DNA of 26,587 bases from Alphaproteobacteria bacterium. Its GTDB lineage: Bacteria > Pseudomonadota > Alphaproteobacteria > Rs-D84. Below, piece by piece: positions 23,518 to 26,587 of the stretch. Made by a program: the position numbers and the translations under genes. Numbering within the stretch: the stretch's first letter is position 1; each line of letters opens with the position of its first letter. The notes beneath the pieces were generated by a model, which saw nothing but the letters and a program-made list of their open reading frames with translations, had not been told where the DNA came from and did no database searches. The stretch lies in assembly GCA_029051085.1 (NCBI GenBank), contig JAIDLK010000068.1:1-26587 (forward strand), given 5' to 3'.

Positions 23518-23548
23518 GGGGCGCTGTGAAAGCGCCCCTTGCTTTTTA
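23518..23548 (+). terminator. Rho-independent terminator of the gltX unit
   Basis: GGGGCGCT (23518-23525), loop GTGAA, AGCGCCCC (23531-23538), then TTGCTTTTTA. Perfect 8-bp GC-rich stem 7 bases after the stop codon of the HlyIII gene. Confidence 0.85.
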
Positions 23549-23575
23549 TTGGAAAAAGTATTAACATTTGCGTGT

Positions 23576-23629
23576 CATGAAAAATATCATGTTTGTTTTT
23601 ACAGCAACAACTACGACCCCTTTGGGGGT
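23576..23629. other. Intergenic stretch before thrS with two small inverted repeats
   Basis: CATGA (23576-23580) pairs with TCATG (23587-23591), and ACCCC (23616-23620) pairs with GGGGT (23625-23629) around TTTG. Both lie upstream of the predicted thrS promoter, so they would not be in its leader. No T-box elements or ORF are seen. They might be operators or chance. Confidence 0.35.
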
Positions 23630-23640
23630 GTAATTTCTAT

Positions 23641-23668
23641 TTGCGGATTTTTTCGCGCGCGATATAAT
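23641..23668 (+). promoter_or_regulatory. Promoter of thrS
   Basis: TTGCGG (23641-23646), 16 bases, TATAAT (23663-23668). The predicted leader is about 40 bases, AT-rich, with AAGGG (23699-23703) as Shine-Dalgarno sequence 11 bases before the ATG. Confidence 0.6.
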
Positions 23669-23714
23669 CAAACAAAACAATAAAATTAAAAAAATACCAA
23701 GGGTTAGTTAAACT

Positions 23715-25448
23715 ATGTCATATCCTATTGAAACAATTCGTCACTCTTTGGCGCATGTAATGGCGGCGGCTGTCCAGAAGCTGTATCCGGATGTAAAATT
23801 TGCCGGCGGTCCCGCAATTGAGAACGGTTTTTATTATGACTTTGATACAGAACACAGATTTTCCGAAGATGATTTTGAAAAGATAGAGCATGAAATGCGT
23901 GCGCTTATTAAATCAAACGGACGTTTTGAACAGCGTAATGTCAGCCTGGATGAGGCCAAGGAAATCTTTGCCAATCAGCCGTACAAAATGGAATGGTTGA
24001 ATGAATACGATGCGGCGGGTGAAGCGCTGTCGATTTATGCTTTCCGTGATTTTACAGACCTGTGTCGCGGTCCGCATGTGGAATCATCGCGTGATTTGCC
24101 GCGTGATGCGTTTAAAATCCGTACCGTTGCGGGCGCATATTGGAAAGGGGATGCGAAAAACAAAATGTTGCAGCGTATTTATGTGGATGCGTTCGCAACA
24201 AAAGAAGATTTGGCAGCGCATCAGAAAATGATGGAAGAGGCGGCTGCGCGTGATAACCGCAAACTGGGGCGTGATATGGATTTGTTCCATTTTGAACCCG
24301 AGTTTGCACCTGGGGCCGTATTCTGGCATGACAAGGGGTATAAGATTTATCGTCGCCTGATTGAATATATTCGTTCGCGTCAGGAAAAGGCGGGATATCT
24401 GGAAATTTCAACCCCGTCGGTTATGGACCGCTCCCTGTGGGAGCGCAGCGGCCATTGGGCAAAATATGGCGAGCATAACTATTCCGGCAAGACCCAGGAT
24501 GGCAAGACTTTCTGTGTAAAGCCGATGTCTTGTCCCGGCGGTATGCTGGTATTCGGCCAGGGGATTAAGTCATACAAGGATTTGCCGATGTATCTGGCCG
24601 AATTTGGCAAGGTTAACCGTTATGAGGCGGCGGGCGGCCTGGCGGGGCTGATGCGTGTGCGCGAGTTTACCCAGGATGACGCGCATATTTTCTGTACCGA
24701 GGAACAGTTCGAAACAGAAATCGTAAAGATATTGCGTTTTGTAAAAGATATTTACAGCAAGTTTGGCTTCGAACGCGTTTGGATGAAGCTGGCTACGCGC
24801 AAGGAATCAGAATTTCGTATCGGTTCCGATGAAATATGGGACAAGGCCGAAGAGGGGCTGCGTCATGCGTTGGATGCGAACGATATTGAATACGAAGTTG
24901 CCGAGGGCGATGCCGCGTTTTACGGACCGAAAATAGATATTTATCTAAAAGACTCCATCGGACGCACTTGGCAGTGCGGGACTGTTCAGCTGGATATGAA
25001 TCTGCCGGAACGCTTTGATTTGTCGTATGTCGGTGAAGACGGTGAAAAGCATCGGCCGATTATGCTGCATCGTGCCTTACTTGGCTCTATTGAGCGCTTT
25101 ATGGGCGTATTGTTGGAATCTACGGGCGGAAATCTGCCGTTGTGGTTGAGCCCGGAGCCGGTTGTTATAACCCCGATTTCCGAAAAGCATAAAGATTATG
25201 CGCTGGAGGTTGCAGATGCTTTGCGTGCAGTTGGCGTAAATGTTCGCACCGATTTGCGTGATGAAAAGGTCAATTACAAAATTCGCGAGTTGTCTTTGGC
25301 CAAAACGCCGATTATCGCCGTCGTAGGCGAGAAAGAGGCTGCAGACAAGACCGTTACCCTGCGTCATCTGGGGCAGGAGCAGCAGCAGACTGTTGCATTG
25401 GCAGAGTTTGTTGCCGATATGGCGTCTGCGGTCAAAATGCCACAGTAA
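23715..25448 (+). CDS. thrS: Threonine--tRNA ligase lacking the N-terminal TGS domain
   Basis: 577 residues. Class II synthetase that charges tRNA-Thr and clears Ser-tRNA-Thr. It begins directly with the editing domain: H10-SLA-H14 and the C117-RGP-H121 motif, both needed for editing. The catalytic zinc ligands are C273 (MSCPGG), H324 (DDAHIF) and H452 (MLHRALLGS), and motifs 2 and 3 are intact (MRVREFTQDDAHIF; LGSIERFMGVLLE). The anticodon-binding domain follows (about residues 475-577). An in-frame TAA at 23709-23711 just before the ATG shows that the usual TGS domain of about 60 residues is absent and not misannotated. TGS-less ThrRS exist in other bacteria. A Shine-Dalgarno sequence supports the start. 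A 45-residue lipoprotein gene follows in the same direction. Confidence 0.96.
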   Translation: MSYPIETIRHSLAHVMAAAVQKLYPDVKFAGGPAIENGFYYDFDTEHRFSEDDFEKIEHEMRALIKSNGRFEQRNVSLDEAKEIFANQPYKMEWLNEYDAAGEALSIYAFRDFTDLCRGPHVESSRDLPRDAFKIRTVAGAYWKGDAKNKMLQRIYVDAFATKEDLAAHQKMMEEAAARDNRKLGRDMDLFHFEPEFAPGAVFWHDKGYKIYRRLIEYIRSRQEKAGYLEISTPSVMDRSLWERSGHWAKYGEHNYSGKTQDGKTFCVKPMSCPGGMLVFGQGIKSYKDLPMYLAEFGKVNRYEAAGGLAGLMRVREFTQDDAHIFCTEEQFETEIVKILRFVKDIYSKFGFERVWMKLATRKESEFRIGSDEIWDKAEEGLRHALDANDIEYEVAEGDAAFYGPKIDIYLKDSIGRTWQCGTVQLDMNLPERFDLSYVGEDGEKHRPIMLHRALLGSIERFMGVLLESTGGNLPLWLSPEPVVITPISEKHKDYALEVADALRAVGVNVRTDLRDEKVNYKIRELSLAKTPIIAVVGEKEAADKTVTLRHLGQEQQQTVALAEFVADMASAVKMPQ

Positions 25449-25454
25449 AAATTA

Positions 25455-25481
25455 TCAGGCGGGTGCAGTGCGCCCGCCTGA
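25455..25481 (+). other. Intercistronic hairpin between thrS and the lipoprotein gene
   Basis: TCAGGCGGGTGC (25455-25466) and GCGCCCGCCTGA (25470-25481) form a 12-bp stem (one wobble) with a 3-base loop. No T-run follows, so it is more likely to protect the thrS 3' end or attenuate read-through than to terminate fully. Confidence 0.6.
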
Positions 25482-25505
25482 ATCAAAGGAAAAGGGAGAA
25501 AAAGA

Positions 25506-25643
25506 ATGAAAAAACTGCTGTTATTGATGATTGTAGCCATGCCTTTGTTGGCGGCGTGTGCAAATAAATGTGAGACCGAGCCCATCGTCGCCGAGAATCA
25601 TAAACTGATTGTTCCGCCGAATTTTGGTCAAATGCCGAAATAA
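25506..25643 (+). CDS. Small lipoprotein, 45 residues
   Basis: Too short for usual ORF cut-offs but well supported. AGGAAAAGGGAG lies 7 bases ahead of the ATG. The N-terminus MKKLLLLMIVAMP is a signal peptide, and the lipobox LAAC puts the lipidated cysteine at residue 18, leaving a 28-residue mature peptide with a second cysteine (C22). It ends ENHKLIVPPNFGQMPK; the VPPNFG phrase recalls the small alphaproteobacterial DUF3035/BamF-type outer-membrane lipoproteins, reduced to its bare core. That similarity is only suggestive. It probably shares the thrS transcript. Confidence 0.75.
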   Translation: MKKLLLLMIVAMPLLAACANKCETEPIVAENHKLIVPPNFGQMPK

Positions 25644-25690
25644 GCGGAAAAGATTCAATGTGCCCGGGGCGCCTTGGCTGCAGATATTCT

Positions 25691-25719
25691 TTGTTATGGG
25701 AATATTTTTATGATATAAT
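25691..25719 (+). promoter_or_regulatory. Promoter of the SPOR-domain gene
   Basis: TTGTTA (25691-25696), 17 bases, TATAAT (25714-25719), the latter extended to TGATATAAT. Start expected near 25726. The most complete promoter in the window. Confidence 0.75.
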
Positions 25720-25746
25720 GTTCATAACTGTATGGGGGAAATGTTC

Positions 25747-26508
25747 ATGAATAACGACGACAATTTGGATTTATTGGATTTGGATGATACGACATCTGTA
25801 GACGCATTGCCGGATGCCGCGCCGTTTGTTTCGCCACGCCCGAAAAAGCCTTGGCTGCTGCTGGGGGTGGGTGTTTTGGTTATCATTCTGGCGACATACA
25901 TAATTGTTCGGACAATTGGTGGCGATTCGTCTTCTTCGATAGAGGTTGATTTGGACGCGCCCGCTGTTGTTGTCGATACCCCCGGTGATACGATTGATGT
26001 GCCGCCATTGCCGATTGATATGCCGGTTGCCGCCCCGATGCCGGCTCCTGTGCCTGGACCGGCGGTGAAACCGGCCCCGGTACATGAAAATGTTGGCACG
26101 CCCGTGCGTGTAATAGAGGATAGAAAGCCGGTAACCTTTAATCCGGATGCACCGGCCCCGGCCGCAAAGCCGGCGCCAAAACCGCAACCACAGGCAAAGA
26201 AACCGGCAGTGGCGAACAAGCCCGCGGCCAAGCCGGCACCCAAAAAGCAGGTTGCGGCGGCAAACGGGTCTTGGTATGTACAGTTTGGTTCATATAGTAC
26301 GCGCGCGCTGGCCGAGAATGCGGGCAAGAAATTGCGTGCCGGGCACAGCGGTTTGTTTAACGGTCGCCAGTTTGTTGTGCTTGCGGCGGTGATGAAGGAT
26401 GGGAATACGTTGTACCGTCTGCGTGTACCGTTTGCAACGTCCGCGGATGCAAACAGTTTTTGTCGGAATGCGAAATCCGATGGTGTCGACTGCTATGTCG
26501 CAAAATAA
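25747..26508 (+). CDS. SPOR-domain membrane protein
   Basis: 253 residues from the ATG at 25747, which has GGGGGAA 6 bases upstream; ATGs at 25732 and 25741 are alternatives. An acidic cytosolic N-terminus (about 1-30) leads to one membrane helix (PWLLLGVGVLVIILATYIIV, about 33-53), a long Pro/Ala-rich periplasmic linker (about 70-170) with lysine-rich PAPK repeats, and a C-terminal SPOR domain (about 173-253): WYVQFGSYSTRALAENAGKK, YRLRVPFATSADANSFC, and a final CYVAK with two cysteines. SPOR domains bind denuded peptidoglycan glycans at division sites, so it is likely a septal protein. In many alphaproteobacteria the SPOR gene is followed by nagZ, scpA, scpB and then tatA; here tatA follows directly after 12 bases. 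Confidence 0.9.
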   Translation: MNNDDNLDLLDLDDTTSVDALPDAAPFVSPRPKKPWLLLGVGVLVIILATYIIVRTIGGDSSSSIEVDLDAPAVVVDTPGDTIDVPPLPIDMPVAAPMPAPVPGPAVKPAPVHENVGTPVRVIEDRKPVTFNPDAPAPAAKPAPKPQPQAKKPAVANKPAAKPAPKKQVAAANGSWYVQFGSYSTRALAENAGKKLRAGHSGLFNGRQFVVLAAVMKDGNTLYRLRVPFATSADANSFCRNAKSDGVDCYVAK

Positions 26509-26520
26509 GGAGAAAGAAAA

Positions 26521-26587
26521 ATGAGACCCGGTTTGTGGCAGATAATATTAGTTGTCGTTTTAATATTCATTTTGTTCGGCAGTAACA
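26521..26587 (+). CDS. tatA: Twin-arginine translocase subunit TatA/TatE, 5' end only
   Basis: Only 22 codons are inside the window. AAGGAG (26507-26512) lies 8 bases before the ATG and overlaps the stop of the SPOR gene. The translated start MRPGLWQIILVVVLIFILFG has the short N-terminal membrane helix and FG hinge typical of TatA, which oligomerises to form the Tat export pore. The amphipathic helix and tail lie beyond the edge. TatB cannot be excluded from this stretch alone, but the position after a SPOR gene and the short pre-helix favour TatA. Confidence 0.78.
   Translation, partial: MRPGLWQIILVVVLIFILFGSN

Noticed and set aside
1..26587. CRISPR arrays, tRNA or rRNA genes, insertion sequences
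   Set aside because: No regularly spaced repeats, no tRNA cloverleaf with GGTTCGA arm, no rRNA stretches and no transposase ORF or terminal repeats were seen.

Overview
The window looks like a chromosomal stretch of an alphaproteobacterium with a compact, probably host-associated genome. This is inferred from the gene content. There is a MucR/Ros-type regulator, an alphaproteobacterial RHH_4 ribbon-helix-helix protein, a YbeY-Lnt pair, a SPOR protein directly followed by tatA, and an unusual set of tandem VirB6/TrbL-like membrane proteins. Genes are tightly packed, many overlap as ATGA or TAATG, and long intergenic stretches are rare. Many promoters have an extended -10 (TGnTATAAT-like) only a few bases ahead of the start codon.

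Layout: (1) 1-1954, the 3' part of a UvrD/PcrA helicase with a likely 5-bp duplication frameshift at its very start. (2) 1957-8546, five polytopic VirB6/TrbL-like proteins: four form a minus-strand operon and the fifth is divergent, both sides firing from one symmetric promoter at 7209-7242. (3) 8615-10145, a leaderless orphan gene, rpmE (L31), and an inositol-monophosphatase-fold protein whose metal ligands are gone. (4) 10174-10574, a non-coding stretch encoding a probable structured RNA of about 225 nt on the minus strand with its own promoter and terminator. (5) 10575-12814, convergent fabD and rarA. (6) 12885-17201, a mucR-like regulator lacking the zinc histidines, a membrane-anchored lysozyme-TPR protein, and a single ORF fusing YbeY with apolipoprotein N-acyltransferase Lnt. 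(7) 17198-20514, a minus-strand four-gene operon (two-TM protein, unknown protein, SUKH-like protein, RHH protein) divergent from a two-gene operon (unknown protein, Lys-rich exported protein). (8) 20515-26587, trmB, a gltX interrupted by an in-frame TAA, an HlyIII/PAQR-type membrane protein, a TGS-less thrS, a 45-residue lipoprotein, a SPOR-domain protein, and the start of tatA.

Most housekeeping genes serve translation (gltX, thrS, trmB, rpmE, ybeY), lipid and envelope functions (fabD, lnt, SPOR, lysozyme-TPR, tatA) and replication repair (uvrD, rarA). The accessory content most worth attention is the VirB6-like array, the non-coding RNA, the lysozyme-TPR protein, and the conserved-looking hypothetical cluster at 17.2-20.5 kb. 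Two core genes (uvrD, gltX) are each interrupted by a single small lesion, which could be real decay, recoding, or assembly error.
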